DNA from: Sphingobacterium sp.
GTDB lineage: Bacteria > Bacteroidota > Bacteroidia > Sphingobacteriales > Sphingobacteriaceae
DNA length: 64,000 nt
Direction of reading: 5' to 3'
NCBI GenBank assembly: GCA_031286695.1
Contig: JAITTY010000006.1
Span: 1,054,001-1,118,000, forward strand
Shown here: one piece after another, positions 51,525-60,770 of the stretch
Position numbering within the stretch: position 1 is the first letter of the stretch
Layout of the letters: every line of letters begins with the position of its first letter
Notes under the pieces: model-generated
Told to the model about the DNA's origin: nothing
The model's input: only the letters and a program-made list of their open reading frames with translations
Database searches by the model: none
Made by a program: the position numbers and the translations under genes

Positions 51525-52980
51525 CGAGCAATAGGTCTTCCAGTTTGATGGTCGCATACGTCGAAGCATAATCGGACATCGCATAGGGTAAAATGAGGTG
51601 TTCATTGTGTACTATGGCGCCGCAGGAATAAATGACGTTTGGTACATACCCTTCTCGCTCTTCGTCATTGGGCGTCATCAATGGGCTATGTAGGCGTCCA
51701 ATTTCGACATGCGGGTTGTCCAAGTCCAAAAGAGCTGCACCCAAGACATATTCACGCATTGGTCCGACGGCGTGGGTTAGAATCAACCAGCCGTATTGTG
51801 TTTCTATCGGCGAACCGCAATTGCCGATCTGAACAAATTCATAAGGATATTCTGGCTGCTGAATTCGGATTGCCGTTTCCTGCCATATATTGATGTTATT
51901 GGAGTAGGCGATATAGTTGTTCTCACCATCAATGCGGCAGAGCATGGCATAACGTCCATTTATTTTACGTGGAAATAGTGCCGCCCCCTTGTTGGCAATT
52001 TCACCATAAATAGGTTTCACTTTAAAATGGTAAAAATCTTTAGTAGTGAGTAGTTTAGGAAGAATACTGAATCCATCGTAAGCCGTGTAGGTTGCATAGT
52101 ACGTGCTCTCACCTCTTTCGTTTTTGAACTGAACGAAACGCGCATCTTCAATTCCTCTTTTTTCGGTATCGGCAATCGGAAATATCACACGTTCTGAAAT
52201 GGAGGTGTCCAGGGAGAAAGTCATTTCATAATGCGAGGAAGCGAGCCAGAGTGCCTGTTGTAGAAATGTCACATTTTCCAGGTTTTCGTCACTATCCCGC
52301 CGTACTTCATCGATGTAACGTTTGAGCTCTTCGTAGGTAAATGTCTCCGTTAGCTTTTCCTCCAGTTTAGTCTTGACTTCCGTGGGTTCCGCATGCAGCT
52401 CATTCATTTTCTTTAAGAAAGATTCTTTGTGATAACGGTGATTTTTGACCTGCATGGGTTTGTCCAATAAATTACCGACATAGTCGATATGTATATTGTT
52501 GTCAACATCCAATGTGCCTGATCGAAAAACGATCGAAGAAACGTGGCCTTCTCCTGTAGCCCTGAAGCTCAAAATAATGCGTTTTTCGCCCCTAAATAAT
52601 TCTGTTTGATCCGGGTGTTCGATAATGGAGGGATTAAACAACGCGGCCGATTCAATCGAATATTCCATCGTGAAATAGGAGCCGATCAGTAACTTGTCAA
52701 TTTGAGTCAGCTTCTCTTTTGGAAATGGAATCTTCTCCAATAAATGGCTTATCCGGTCAAAATTACGTTCAAAAATATGGACAATGCTGCGATGTCTTTT
52801 CGTATAGCTTCGCAGGACCTGCCCAAATACTTCTTTTCGCTCCGATTCGTTCAGGGATAAGATACGTTTGATAACCTTCATGGTCCGATCATCTCCTAGC
52901 GAGAAAAAACGTGCTAAAACTCTCTTTTTATCCGGTTTAAAGTAAATATCCTTCCGTTCAACTTGTACTGGTCTATGCAT
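51496..52980 (-). CDS. GH130 family mannoside phosphorylase/hydrolase
   Basis: Encodes 494 residues. An N-terminal helical extension (about 1-230) precedes the five-bladed propeller of GH130, with RGIEDARFVQFKNERGESTYYATYTAYDG, KGAALFPRKINGRYAMLCRIDGENNY, QIGNCGSPIETQYGWLILTHAVGPMREYVLGAALLDLD and YSCGAIVHNEHLILPYAMSD. The Asp in ARFV-type segments acts as proton donor. Family members act on beta-mannosides by phosphorolysis or hydrolysis; the helical N-extension is seen in the larger beta-1,2/1,4-mannoside type. Its 3-prime end overlaps the GT4 gene end by 29 bases in convergent orientation. Confidence 0.85.
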   Translation of the reverse strand: MHRPVQVERKDIYFKPDKKRVLARFFSLGDDRTMKVIKRILSLNESERKEVFGQVLRSYTKRHRSIVHIFERNFDRISHLLEKIPFPKEKLTQIDKLLIGSYFTMEYSIESAALFNPSIIEHPDQTELFRGEKRIILSFRATGEGHVSSIVFRSGTLDVDNNIHIDYVGNLLDKPMQVKNHRYHKESFLKKMNELHAEPTEVKTKLEEKLTETFTYEELKRYIDEVRRDSDENLENVTFLQQALWLASSHYEMTFSLDTSISERVIFPIADTEKRGIEDARFVQFKNERGESTYYATYTAYDGFSILPKLLTTKDFYHFKVKPIYGEIANKGAALFPRKINGRYAMLCRIDGENNYIAYSNNINIWQETAIRIQQPEYPYEFVQIGNCGSPIETQYGWLILTHAVGPMREYVLGAALLDLDNPHVEIGRLHSPLMTPNDEEREGYVPNVIYSCGAIVHNEHLILPYAMSDYASTYATIKLEDLLLAILNPDRYQ

Positions 52981-53079
52981 AGTTTTATGTTCATGTTTAC
53001 ACTCTCATAAGAACGAACAGCGCTTGGCTTTTGTTTTTATTCTAAACCAATAATCACCGGATATCTGATAAAAATGGAG

Positions 53080-53087
53080 TAACTTTG
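53080..53087 (+). promoter_or_regulatory. -7 box upstream of pepD
   Basis: TAACTTTG matches TAnnTTTG, 20 bases before the pepD ATG. No -33 TTG at the standard distance was seen. Confidence 0.4.
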
Positions 53088-53107
53088 ACCAAGGAAAAAT
53101 TTTAGAT

Positions 53108-54565
53108 ATGATTGAAAATAGTTTAGAACCAAAAGCCATTTGGAAAAATTTCTCCGCATTAAATGCGGTGCCAAGAGCTTCTAAAAAAGAAGAGCGCGTG
53201 ATTGCCTTTATGGTAGACTTTGGTAAATCCTTGGGTTTAGAAACAAGCGTTGATGAGATTGGCAATGTGCTCATCAAAAAATCGGCTACTCCGGGAATGG
53301 AGGATCGCAAAACGATTGTTTTGCAGTCGCATTTGGATATGGTGCACCAAAAAAATAACGATACTGTTTTTGACTTCGATAATGAAGGTATTAAGATGTA
53401 TGTCGATGGTGATTGGGTAAAAGCAGAAGGTACCACTTTGGGTGCAGATAATGGTCTTGGCGTTGCGACAATCATGTCGATTCTGGAATCATCTAGTATT
53501 GTACACCCTGCTATTGAAGCCTTGTTTACCATTGATGAAGAGACAGGTATGACCGGAGCTTTAGGTTTAAAAGGCGGTGTGCTTTCGGGTGAAATCTTGC
53601 TGAATTTGGATACAGAGAATGATACTGAAATTGATATAGGATGTGCTGGCGGGATTGATGTGACGGCAACACAGTCTTACATTGCAGAGCCTTGTCCTTT
53701 TGATACGCTATCTTTTGAAATTACCGTAAAAGGACTACATGGCGGGCATTCAGGTATGGACATTCATAAGGGCTTTGCCAATGCCAATAAGGTAATGAAC
53801 CGATTGCTATTTGGTGCTAATGCGCATTATGGATTGCGTATTGCTTCTTTATTGGGCGGAAGTCTACGTAATGCAATTCCGAGAGAAAGTGTTGCAAAGG
53901 TGGTTATCAGTAAGGATAAGGCAACTGACTTTGTTCAGAATTTGACACAATTGGCTCAGGATATTAAATTGGAATTTGCCACGACAGAACCAGCTATGGA
54001 AATTGTCGTAAAGCAAACTGATGCTGCTTATGCAACAGTAGTTCCCGTAAACGTGCAGGAAAACTTGATCAACAGCGTTTATGCGGCCTTAAATGGTGTA
54101 TATCGTGTGAGTGCCGATTTTGAAGACTTGGTAGAAACTTCCAATAATATTGCTAAAGTAGAAGTAGGTGGGGAAAAGGTTTCCATCAAATGTCTAACCA
54201 GATCTTCTGTTGAAACGTCTAAATTTGATTTAGCTCAATCTTTACAAGCAGCATTTGAACTGGGCGGTTTTACCGTTGATTTTTCAGGCAATTACCCCGG
54301 ATGGGCACCTAATCCGAATTCTGAAATTTTAGAAGTGCTCAAATCAATTTATACGAGACAACATGGTGAAGCTCCGGAAGTCGTGGCTTGCCATGCCGGA
54401 TTGGAATGCGGTATTTTAGGGACAAACTATCCCGAAATGGATATGATTTCTTTTGGACCAACAATCTTAGGTGCACATTCGCCTGCAGAGCGTGTCTCCA
54501 TTTCTTCGGTGCAGAAGTTTTGGAGTTTTGTGCTTGATATTCTCAAAGAAATCCCTAAAAAATAA
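53108..54565 (+). CDS. pepD: Aminoacyl-histidine dipeptidase (PepD, M20 family)
   Basis: Encodes 485 residues. It is a zinc dipeptidase acting on X-His and other unblocked dipeptides in the cytoplasm. Metal-site motifs: LQSHLDMVHQKN, GTTLGADNGLGVA, ALFTIDEETGMTGALG, LNLDTENDTEIDIGCAGG and CHAGLECGILG; the lid domain is in the middle (about 205-385). It is a single gene with a -7 box upstream and a terminator about 80 bases downstream, so it is separate from the gluconate-symporter unit that follows. Confidence 0.95.
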   Translation: MIENSLEPKAIWKNFSALNAVPRASKKEERVIAFMVDFGKSLGLETSVDEIGNVLIKKSATPGMEDRKTIVLQSHLDMVHQKNNDTVFDFDNEGIKMYVDGDWVKAEGTTLGADNGLGVATIMSILESSSIVHPAIEALFTIDEETGMTGALGLKGGVLSGEILLNLDTENDTEIDIGCAGGIDVTATQSYIAEPCPFDTLSFEITVKGLHGGHSGMDIHKGFANANKVMNRLLFGANAHYGLRIASLLGGSLRNAIPRESVAKVVISKDKATDFVQNLTQLAQDIKLEFATTEPAMEIVVKQTDAAYATVVPVNVQENLINSVYAALNGVYRVSADFEDLVETSNNIAKVEVGGEKVSIKCLTRSSVETSKFDLAQSLQAAFELGGFTVDFSGNYPGWAPNPNSEILEVLKSIYTRQHGEAPEVVACHAGLECGILGTNYPEMDMISFGPTILGAHSPAERVSISSVQKFWSFVLDILKEIPKK

Positions 54566-54642
54566 ATTTTCAACAAGGGCCTATTGCTGAATTTTTTTGA
54601 GGATAGGTCATGAAAGCAAAAAGAGATAGATCGCGGAAACAG

Positions 54643-54671
54643 AAAGGTATGGTGTAAGCCATACCTTTTTT
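54643..54671 (+). terminator. Terminator after pepD
   Basis: A 10-bp stem (AAAGGTATGG, 54643-54652, with CCATACCTTT, 54659-54668) with loop TGTAAG is followed by a T-rich run. Confidence 0.88.
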
Positions 54672-54799
54672 GTTTTCATTAATTTTTCATTTTTCTTGCA
54701 AAAAATGAAAAATAACCTTACTTTCAGGATGAAAAAATGATTTAATAGACCAAATTTTATACAAGCTCTCAAATTGAGGGAAAACCTAATCGTGATATA

Positions 54800-56128
54800 A
54801 TGACTATAATCCTCATTGTAATCAGCATTTGTTTGCTTATCCTTTGCATAACTTATTTTAAGATCAATGCCTTTCTCGCTTTTTTAGTTGTTTCCTTACT
54901 CAGTGGGCTTTGTTTGGGTATTCCACCGGCACAGTTGGTGGGTACAGTTGAAAAAGGTGTTGCCGGCGTTATGGGGAGCCTAACTTTGATCATCGTTTTG
55001 GGTGCAATGTTGGGAAAAATTGTAGCTGAAAGTGGGGCCGCCGAGATTATTGCTGAGCAAATGGTCCGCTTAATGGGCGAGAGATACCTTCAATGGGGGC
55101 TTATGTTGACGGGTTTTATCGTTGGAATACCGCTATTTTATGGAGTTGGATTTGTCTTATTAGTGCCCTTGATATTTTCGATTTCCTACCGCTATAAGTT
55201 GCCGGCAGTATATATTGGATTACCGATGCTGGCAGCCCTGTCTGTAACACATGGCTTTATTCCGCCGCATCCTTCTCCTGTTGCCTTAGTTGCCCTGTTT
55301 CAAGCTGATATGGGACTGACACTTATTTATGGTCTTTTGATCGCCATACCTGCTATTATTTTGGGGGGACCTATTTTTGGAAGAAGCCTGAAAAAAATAG
55401 GGGCAAGTCAGGAATCGATTTTTCGCGAGAAAGATCGCTCGGAGTCAGCGCAGTATCCGCGCCCGACAGTGGGGGTAAGTCTGACTGTTGCCTTGCTGCC
55501 GGTATTGCTCATTGTCTTGTTTACATTGCTTCCTTATTGCTATCATACAAGTAATATAGCGCTGCAGGAGGGATTGAAGTTCGTCGGCAACCCTACCGTT
55601 GTTATGGTTATTGCGGTCAGTGTAGCAACCTATTTATTAGGATTGAAATTGGGGCGATCGATGGCCAATGTGATGACAATCTATGAGTCTGCTGTGAAAG
55701 ATATTGCCATGATTCTATTGATTATTGCTGGCTCGGGAATCTTTAAACAAGTGATGGAGGACAGTGGGGTCAGTCTGTTATTGGCCAATACCTTGCAGCA
55801 GCTCCCCATTTCACCTTTGCTTTTGGCTTGGTTAATTACAGCTGTTATCAGAGGTTGTGTCGGCTCAGCCACGGTTGCCGCTTTGACAGCCGCTGGTGTC
55901 TTGCTACCTATTGTTACAGGCGGAAAAGCGGATCCCAACCTTATGGTATTGGCGATAGGAGCCGGAAGTCTGATGTTCTCCCATGTCAATGATACCGGAT
56001 TTTGGCTATTTAAAGAGTACTTTGGCCTTAGCGTAAAGGATACGTTATTTTCCTGGTCGATCATGGAGGCGATTGTTTCCATTGTTGGGCTACTTGCTGT
56101 TTTACTATTGCAATTAATTTTATATTAG
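54800..56128 (+). CDS. GntP-family permease (gluconate/hydroxy-acid type)
   Basis: Encodes 442 residues with about 12 hydrophobic segments. GntP signatures include MGSLTLIIVLGAMLGKIVAESGAAEIIAEQM, GVGFVLLVPLIFSIS, HGFIPPHPSPVALV and the C-terminal LITAVIRGCVGSATVAALTAAG. The family imports gluconate and other hydroxy-acids with protons. Its position at the head of the RidA/D-amino acid/dipeptidase genes suggests it may import a D-amino acid such as D-serine (family members are known for D-serine transport), which is inference. It starts 129 bases after the pepD terminator. Confidence 0.9.
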   Translation: MTIILIVISICLLILCITYFKINAFLAFLVVSLLSGLCLGIPPAQLVGTVEKGVAGVMGSLTLIIVLGAMLGKIVAESGAAEIIAEQMVRLMGERYLQWGLMLTGFIVGIPLFYGVGFVLLVPLIFSISYRYKLPAVYIGLPMLAALSVTHGFIPPHPSPVALVALFQADMGLTLIYGLLIAIPAIILGGPIFGRSLKKIGASQESIFREKDRSESAQYPRPTVGVSLTVALLPVLLIVLFTLLPYCYHTSNIALQEGLKFVGNPTVVMVIAVSVATYLLGLKLGRSMANVMTIYESAVKDIAMILLIIAGSGIFKQVMEDSGVSLLLANTLQQLPISPLLLAWLITAVIRGCVGSATVAALTAAGVLLPIVTGGKADPNLMVLAIGAGSLMFSHVNDTGFWLFKEYFGLSVKDTLFSWSIMEAIVSIVGLLAVLLLQLILY

Positions 56129-56158
56129 CTATTATTTTAAACTTTAAAATCATTAAAG

Positions 56159-56623
56159 ATGTACAATGCAGATGAACAATTCGAAAAATTAGGTTTGACA
56201 CTACCTCCGGCACCGGCGCCAAAAGGTGTCTATAAACCATACGTCATTGATGGAAAGTACCTGTATCTTTCTGGTCATGGTCCTGTACAAGATGATGCCG
56301 CATTAATTATCGGTCGAATCGGAAGTGACATCAGTCCTGAGGAAGGCAAACTTGCAGCGAGACAAGTTGGTCTAACCATGTTGTCGACCATTAAAACCAA
56401 TTTAGGATCATTGAACAAAATCAAACGCGTAATCAAAGTATTGGGTATGGTCAACTGCACCTCGGATTTTCTTTATCATCCCGGTGTAATTAATGGTTGT
56501 AGTGAACTATTTGCTGCGGTTTGGGGAGAAGAAAATGGTATTGGAACACGCAGCGCCGTTGGATTTGGTTCTTTGCCCGATAATATTCCCGTGGAAATCG
56601 AAGCATTATTTGAGTTATACTAA
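56159..56623 (+). CDS. RidA/YjgF-family imine deaminase
   Basis: Encodes 154 residues, a RidA-family protein of the longer subgroup (GLTLPPAPAPKGVYKPYVIDGKYLYLSGHGP at the start). The substrate Arg is retained in GTRSAVGFGSLPDNIPVEIEALFEL. RidA hydrolyses reactive enamine/imine intermediates (2-aminoacrylate) formed by PLP enzymes that dehydrate serine or threonine. It starts 30 bases after the GntP gene and ends 10 bases before a D-serine dehydratase-like PLP enzyme, which is what one expects if that enzyme releases an enamine. Confidence 0.88.
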   Translation: MYNADEQFEKLGLTLPPAPAPKGVYKPYVIDGKYLYLSGHGPVQDDAALIIGRIGSDISPEEGKLAARQVGLTMLSTIKTNLGSLNKIKRVIKVLGMVNCTSDFLYHPGVINGCSELFAAVWGEENGIGTRSAVGFGSLPDNIPVEIEALFELY

Positions 56624-56633
56624 TTCGAATGGT

Positions 56634-57740
56634 ATGGAAACTTGGTGTCACATACACAATATTGATCAGGTCGATTCACCGGCTTTGCTGGTCTACCCTG
56701 ATCGCATTGTCAAGAATATAGACCGTGCTTTGCATTTTGTAGACGGGCAGGTCGATAGATTGCGGCCGCATATCAAAACGAATAAATGCCGTGAAGTATG
56801 CCAGTTGATGATCGATAGGGGGATCACGAAGTTTAAATGTGCAACGATTGCGGAAGCTGAGCTATTGGGTGTTATCGGTGCAAAAGATGTTTTGCTGGCA
56901 TACCAGCCCGTAGGGCCAAAGATAGATCGTTTTTTGAATCTCATAACCGCCTTTCCGGAGACACATTTTTCCTGTCTTGTGGATCATATCGATGCCGCAC
57001 AGGAGATTTCAAAGCGGAGTCTATCGAAAGGCTTACGCAGCGCTGTTTATCTCGATGTGAATATTGGCATGGGACGTACAGGAGTACCTTTAGAAGGGAT
57101 TGAGCGTCTCGTTATGGATATCCATCTTTTAGAAGGTATTCAGTTGGTAGGTGTGCATGGCTATGACGGTCATATCCATGACAAGGATTATAAACTTCGC
57201 GAAAAGCAGTCCCAACATTCATATGGTATACTCGAAACCGCTTACCTTATGGCGCAGGTGTCCACCTCTAAACCTTTGACTAAGGTAATTGGTGGATCAC
57301 CAAGTTTCCCTTTTCATGCTGAACGCAGCGATGTAGAATGCAGCCCCGGAACCTTTGTATTTTGGGATTTTGGCTATGCCGAAAATTACGCAGAACAGGA
57401 TTTTATGCTTGCAGCGATACTTTTGACGCGTGTGGTTTCTATCGTTGATCACAAGCACCTTTGTTTGGACCTGGGGTATAAATCAGTTGCATGTGAATCG
57501 CCGCAGCCCCGCGTCAAGTTTTTCGATCCGCGTATTGGCGAAATAAAAATGCAGAGCGAAGAACATCTGGTTGTTGAGGTGACAGATAGTAAACAGTTCA
57601 ACTTAGGGGATGCGCTGTATGCTGTACCACGACATATCTGTCCTACCGTAGCCTGTTATGGCGAACTTCAAGTTGTCCATGAACGGCAGGCAGATCAAAT
57701 TTGGACTGTTTATGCACGAAATAAAAAGATAAATTATTAA
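56634..57740 (+). CDS. DSD1-type D-serine dehydratase / D-threonine aldolase family PLP enzyme
   Basis: Encodes 368 residues from ATG 56634; the frame is open upstream but would overlap ridA. The N-terminal alanine-racemase-like barrel shows DSPALLVYPDRIVKNIDRAL and RPHIKTNK, where Lys48 binds PLP. DVNIGMGRTGV, GVHGYDGHIHD and IGGSPSFPFHAE follow. Near the C-terminus PRHICPTVACYGEL has the His334-X-Cys336 pair that binds the metal in D-serine dehydratase and D-threonine aldolase. The reaction could be D-Ser dehydration to pyruvate or D-Thr cleavage to glycine; adjacent RidA favours dehydration. It is 1 base before the M19 dipeptidase gene. Confidence 0.9.
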   Translation: METWCHIHNIDQVDSPALLVYPDRIVKNIDRALHFVDGQVDRLRPHIKTNKCREVCQLMIDRGITKFKCATIAEAELLGVIGAKDVLLAYQPVGPKIDRFLNLITAFPETHFSCLVDHIDAAQEISKRSLSKGLRSAVYLDVNIGMGRTGVPLEGIERLVMDIHLLEGIQLVGVHGYDGHIHDKDYKLREKQSQHSYGILETAYLMAQVSTSKPLTKVIGGSPSFPFHAERSDVECSPGTFVFWDFGYAENYAEQDFMLAAILLTRVVSIVDHKHLCLDLGYKSVACESPQPRVKFFDPRIGEIKMQSEEHLVVEVTDSKQFNLGDALYAVPRHICPTVACYGELQVVHERQADQIWTVYARNKKINY

Positions 57741-57741
57741 T

Positions 57742-58836
57742 ATGTACGAGTTTGAAATGCCTTTTTTGGTCGATGCACATTTAGATTTGAGTATGAATGC
57801 TATGGAATGGAATCGGGATCTTCGCTTGCCGATTACGGAGCTGAACCGTAGGGAAAAGGGGATGGATGACAAACCTGATCGGGCTAAGGCAACAGTCACT
57901 TTTGACGAATTGCGTCGTGGTCACATTGGTTTGGTTGTTGCTACACAAATCGCTCGATTCGTAAAACCCGAAAGTTCTTTACCAGGCTGGTACTCACCGG
58001 AACAGGCATGGGCGCAAACACAGGGACAGCTTGCATGGTATAAAGCAATGGAAGCCGATGGACAAATGAAAATGATCTGTACAAAAACTGATCTGGACCA
58101 GCATTTGGCACTTTGGTCGGATGGCAGCGATCATGCCGATAAGCCAATCGGATATCTGCTGAGTCTGGAAGGTGCCGATTCCATTGTAGATATCAGCTAT
58201 CTCGAAACAGCCTATAACTATGGTTTAAGAGCTATTGGGCCAGCACATTACGGGCCAGGTAGATATGCTAATGGAACAGACTCATCCGGCAAGCTTAATG
58301 AGCAAGGAATAAGTTTATTACGAGAAATGGAACGATTGGGGATGATATTGGACGCGACACACCTCAATGATGATGCTTTTTGGGATGCTGTACAACGTTA
58401 TCAAGGTGCGATTTGGGCAAGTCATAATAATTGCCGCAAGTTTGTGGATCATAATAGGCAGTTCAGCGATGAAATGATTAAGACACTTGTGGAGAAAAAA
58501 GCAGTGATCGGTGTAGCGCTCGATGCTTGGATGATGGTACCTAATTGGGTCCGCGGGGTATCCGACCCTAAAACAAGCAATTGCTCCATGGATATCATGG
58601 CCAACAATATTGATCATATTTGTCAATTGGCAGGAAATGTCGATCATGTTGGCGTGGGGAGCGATCTAGATGGAGCATTTGGCCGTGAGCAGTGTCCTTA
58701 TGATCTGGAAACTATTGCTGATATCCAAAAAGTCTTTGGTATACTGTCAAAAAGAGGGTATGATAACACGGATCTTGAAAAGATTGCCAGCAAGAACTGG
58801 CTTAATTTTATGCGAAATGCATTGCCCGAATCTTAA
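57742..58836 (+). CDS. M19 membrane-dipeptidase-family metallopeptidase
   Basis: Encodes 364 residues. The binuclear metal motifs of renal dipeptidase are visible: VDAHLDLSMNAM (HxD), LSLEGADSIVD (bridging Glu), HYGPG, LDATHLNDDAFW and ASHNNCRKFVDHNRQ, plus GVGSDLDGAFG near the end. No signal peptide is present, so the protein is cytoplasmic. The family hydrolyses dipeptides and tolerates a D-residue at the C-terminal position, and so could supply D-amino acids to the preceding PLP enzyme. Its ATG is 1 base after that gene's stop. Confidence 0.9.
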   Translation: MYEFEMPFLVDAHLDLSMNAMEWNRDLRLPITELNRREKGMDDKPDRAKATVTFDELRRGHIGLVVATQIARFVKPESSLPGWYSPEQAWAQTQGQLAWYKAMEADGQMKMICTKTDLDQHLALWSDGSDHADKPIGYLLSLEGADSIVDISYLETAYNYGLRAIGPAHYGPGRYANGTDSSGKLNEQGISLLREMERLGMILDATHLNDDAFWDAVQRYQGAIWASHNNCRKFVDHNRQFSDEMIKTLVEKKAVIGVALDAWMMVPNWVRGVSDPKTSNCSMDIMANNIDHICQLAGNVDHVGVGSDLDGAFGREQCPYDLETIADIQKVFGILSKRGYDNTDLEKIASKNWLNFMRNALPES

Positions 58837-58994
58837 GAAAGAATAATCGAATCTTAAGAAAAGAAATGTAGACATACTTGAGCACAAATAGGTCAATAAC
58901 CTACCCAGATGATAGCATGTCTTGAGAGCAATCACTTACAATAGCGAAGCCGATTAAACGAATCAAAATAAACACCTCCAACACTAATTAATAG

Positions 58995-60236
58995 ATGAAA
59001 CCAGTATTACGCGTGCAATTGTCCCTGATGATGTTTTTAGAGTATTTTATCAAAGGGGCTTGGTTTGTAACTTTGGGAACATACCTCATTAAATCGCTCA
59101 ATGCCTCGGGTATGGAGGTCGCGAATATTTTTGCGACACAATCCCTTGGTGCTGTATTTGCCCCTTTTTTTGTGGGTTTTGTCGCCGACAGGTATTTTAA
59201 TGCCGAGCGGGTGCTTTCGGTTTTACATCTCATTGGAGCTGGACTACTTTACGGGATGTCGCAGGCACCGGATGCGACACATTTTTATCCCTATGTGTTT
59301 GTCTATTTTATGGCTTACATGTCTTCGCTATCCTTATCTAATGGGATCGCATTCCGGCATATTGAAGACGCGAAGAAGTATTTTCCGGGGGTACGCGTGT
59401 GGGGAACGATCGGTTGGATCTGTTCGGGACTTGTGATCAGTTATTTGTTCCGTTGGGATGCTCCCGAATCGATACAGGCAGGTGCCCTGCATAATACCTT
59501 TATTATGGGCGCGGTTTGTTCGTTGTTACTGGCATTCTTTAGTTTGGCCCTACCAAAAACTCCACCACAGGTGAAGCTTAGAGATGAAAAGTTTGATTTT
59601 GGAAAGGCAATCGGTTTGGATGCATTGAAACTTTTAAAACAGCGGAGTTTTCTGATTTTTTTTGTAACAGCAATTGTGATCTGTATTCCCATTTCGTTCT
59701 ATTATCAAAATGCGAACCCATTTTTGGTCAACGCCGGAATACCGAACCCCACAGCAAAAATGGCATTGGGGCAATTTTCCGAAGCCATCTGCCTGTTGTT
59801 GATTCCATTTTTCTTTAGACGCTTAGGGTATAAAAAGATGATTTTACTGGGCATTGCGGCCTGGGCACTCCGTTATTTGTTTTTTGCCTATGGCGACGGA
59901 CAGGAACGGTCATTCTTATTGCTATTCGGAATTTTATTGCATGGCATCTGCTATGATTTTATGTTCGTAGTGGGTCAGATCTATACCGATCGAATTGCCG
60001 GTGAAAAATACAAAGCTTCTGCACAGGGGCTTATTACCATTGCGATGTATGGTGTAGGTATGCTGATCGGATTTTGGGTTGCCGGTGCTGTTTCAGATTA
60101 TCTAAAAACAGCTTATGCTGCTCAATTTTGGGAATATCTTTGGTTTATTCCAGCAGGTATTTCTGGTTTTTGTCTTGTGCTATTTGCCCTGTTTTTTAAA
60201 GAGGAGAAAGCGGTGTCGGATATGAAAGCTAGCTAA
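58995..60236 (+). CDS. MFS transporter of the nucleoside-H+ symporter (NupG) family
   Basis: Encodes 413 residues with 12 predicted helices. The pattern MKPVLRVQLSLMMFLEYFIKGAWFVTLGTYL, FFVGFVADRYFNAERVL, VRVWGTIGWICSGLVISY and YGVGMLIGFWVAGAVSDYL is that of the Nuc_H_symport family. It lies 158 bases after the M19 gene. The spacer holds no terminator, so it may belong to the same transcript; in Bacteroidota such MFS proteins are often placed beside peptidase and amino-acid genes and their substrates are not limited to nucleosides. Confidence 0.85.
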   Translation: MKPVLRVQLSLMMFLEYFIKGAWFVTLGTYLIKSLNASGMEVANIFATQSLGAVFAPFFVGFVADRYFNAERVLSVLHLIGAGLLYGMSQAPDATHFYPYVFVYFMAYMSSLSLSNGIAFRHIEDAKKYFPGVRVWGTIGWICSGLVISYLFRWDAPESIQAGALHNTFIMGAVCSLLLAFFSLALPKTPPQVKLRDEKFDFGKAIGLDALKLLKQRSFLIFFVTAIVICIPISFYYQNANPFLVNAGIPNPTAKMALGQFSEAICLLLIPFFFRRLGYKKMILLGIAAWALRYLFFAYGDGQERSFLLLFGILLHGICYDFMFVVGQIYTDRIAGEKYKASAQGLITIAMYGVGMLIGFWVAGAVSDYLKTAYAAQFWEYLWFIPAGISGFCLVLFALFFKEEKAVSDMKAS

Positions 60237-60283
60237 AGATGCTCTTTGTTCAATTAAAGGCAGAACGTTCATAAACGACGATA

Positions 60284-60318
60284 ACATGGAGCATCTTTGA
60301 TGGGGAGATGCTCCATGT
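60284..60318. terminator. Hairpin between convergent MFS and DUF4870 genes
   Basis: A 13-bp perfect stem (ACATGGAGCATCT, 60284-60296, with 60306-60318) and a 9-base loop lie between two convergent genes. T content after the stem is modest on both strands, so terminator use is probable but not strong. Confidence 0.5.
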
Positions 60319-60332
60319 CATTTATATACCTA

Positions 60333-60677
60333 TTATATCATATTAAACCATTCCTGGTATTTTTCACCGATGAAGGGGAGTGGTTTTTGCTCTCCGGCAA
60401 ATGCGGACATTAATCCTAATATGAGAGCAACAAGTAGGAGCAATCCAACAATACTAATGGCGATTCCGCCAATACCTGGAACAAAACGTAATAGTCCCAA
60501 AGCCATTCCTGTTACTGAAATTCCTATACTTTGTCGGATATGGAATTGCGCTAAAGCAGTCTTTTCCTTGTTGTTCATAATGATGGCTGCAACAAGGCCG
60601 ATGATGGTTAAGTAAGAAATAATAGCAATTGTTTTTCCGTCACTTGACGTAGACTTCTGAATAGGGGTTCTCTCCAT
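60333..60677 (-). CDS. DUF4870 membrane protein
   Basis: Encodes 114 residues with three membrane segments. The typical DUF4870 pattern is present: DGKTIAIISYLTIIGLVAAIIMN, KTALAQFHIRQSIGIS and the glycine-rich FVPGIGGIAISIVGLLLLVALILGLMSAF. It is a Tic20-like small membrane protein of unknown function. Single minus-strand gene, downstream of the ABC exporter gene. Confidence 0.85.
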   Translation of the reverse strand: MERTPIQKSTSSDGKTIAIISYLTIIGLVAAIIMNNKEKTALAQFHIRQSIGISVTGMALGLLRFVPGIGGIAISIVGLLLLVALILGLMSAFAGEQKPLPFIGEKYQEWFNMI

Positions 60678-60770
60678 GATCCTTTAATGTAAAATGTTTG
60701 ACTTAATATTTAAGACAAATTTAGGAGAGATATACCTTGTATCCTTTAGCTGAATTCAGGGATATTTAAA

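Noticed and set aside
56493..56633. Upstream extension of the DSD1-type enzyme
   Set aside because: Would overlap ridA by 131 bases in another frame; the ATG at 56634 gives the family's normal N-terminus.
58827..58862. 14-base direct repeat (CGAATCTTAAGAAA) at the end of the M19 gene
   Set aside because: Short, next to the stop codon, probably a local duplication without function.
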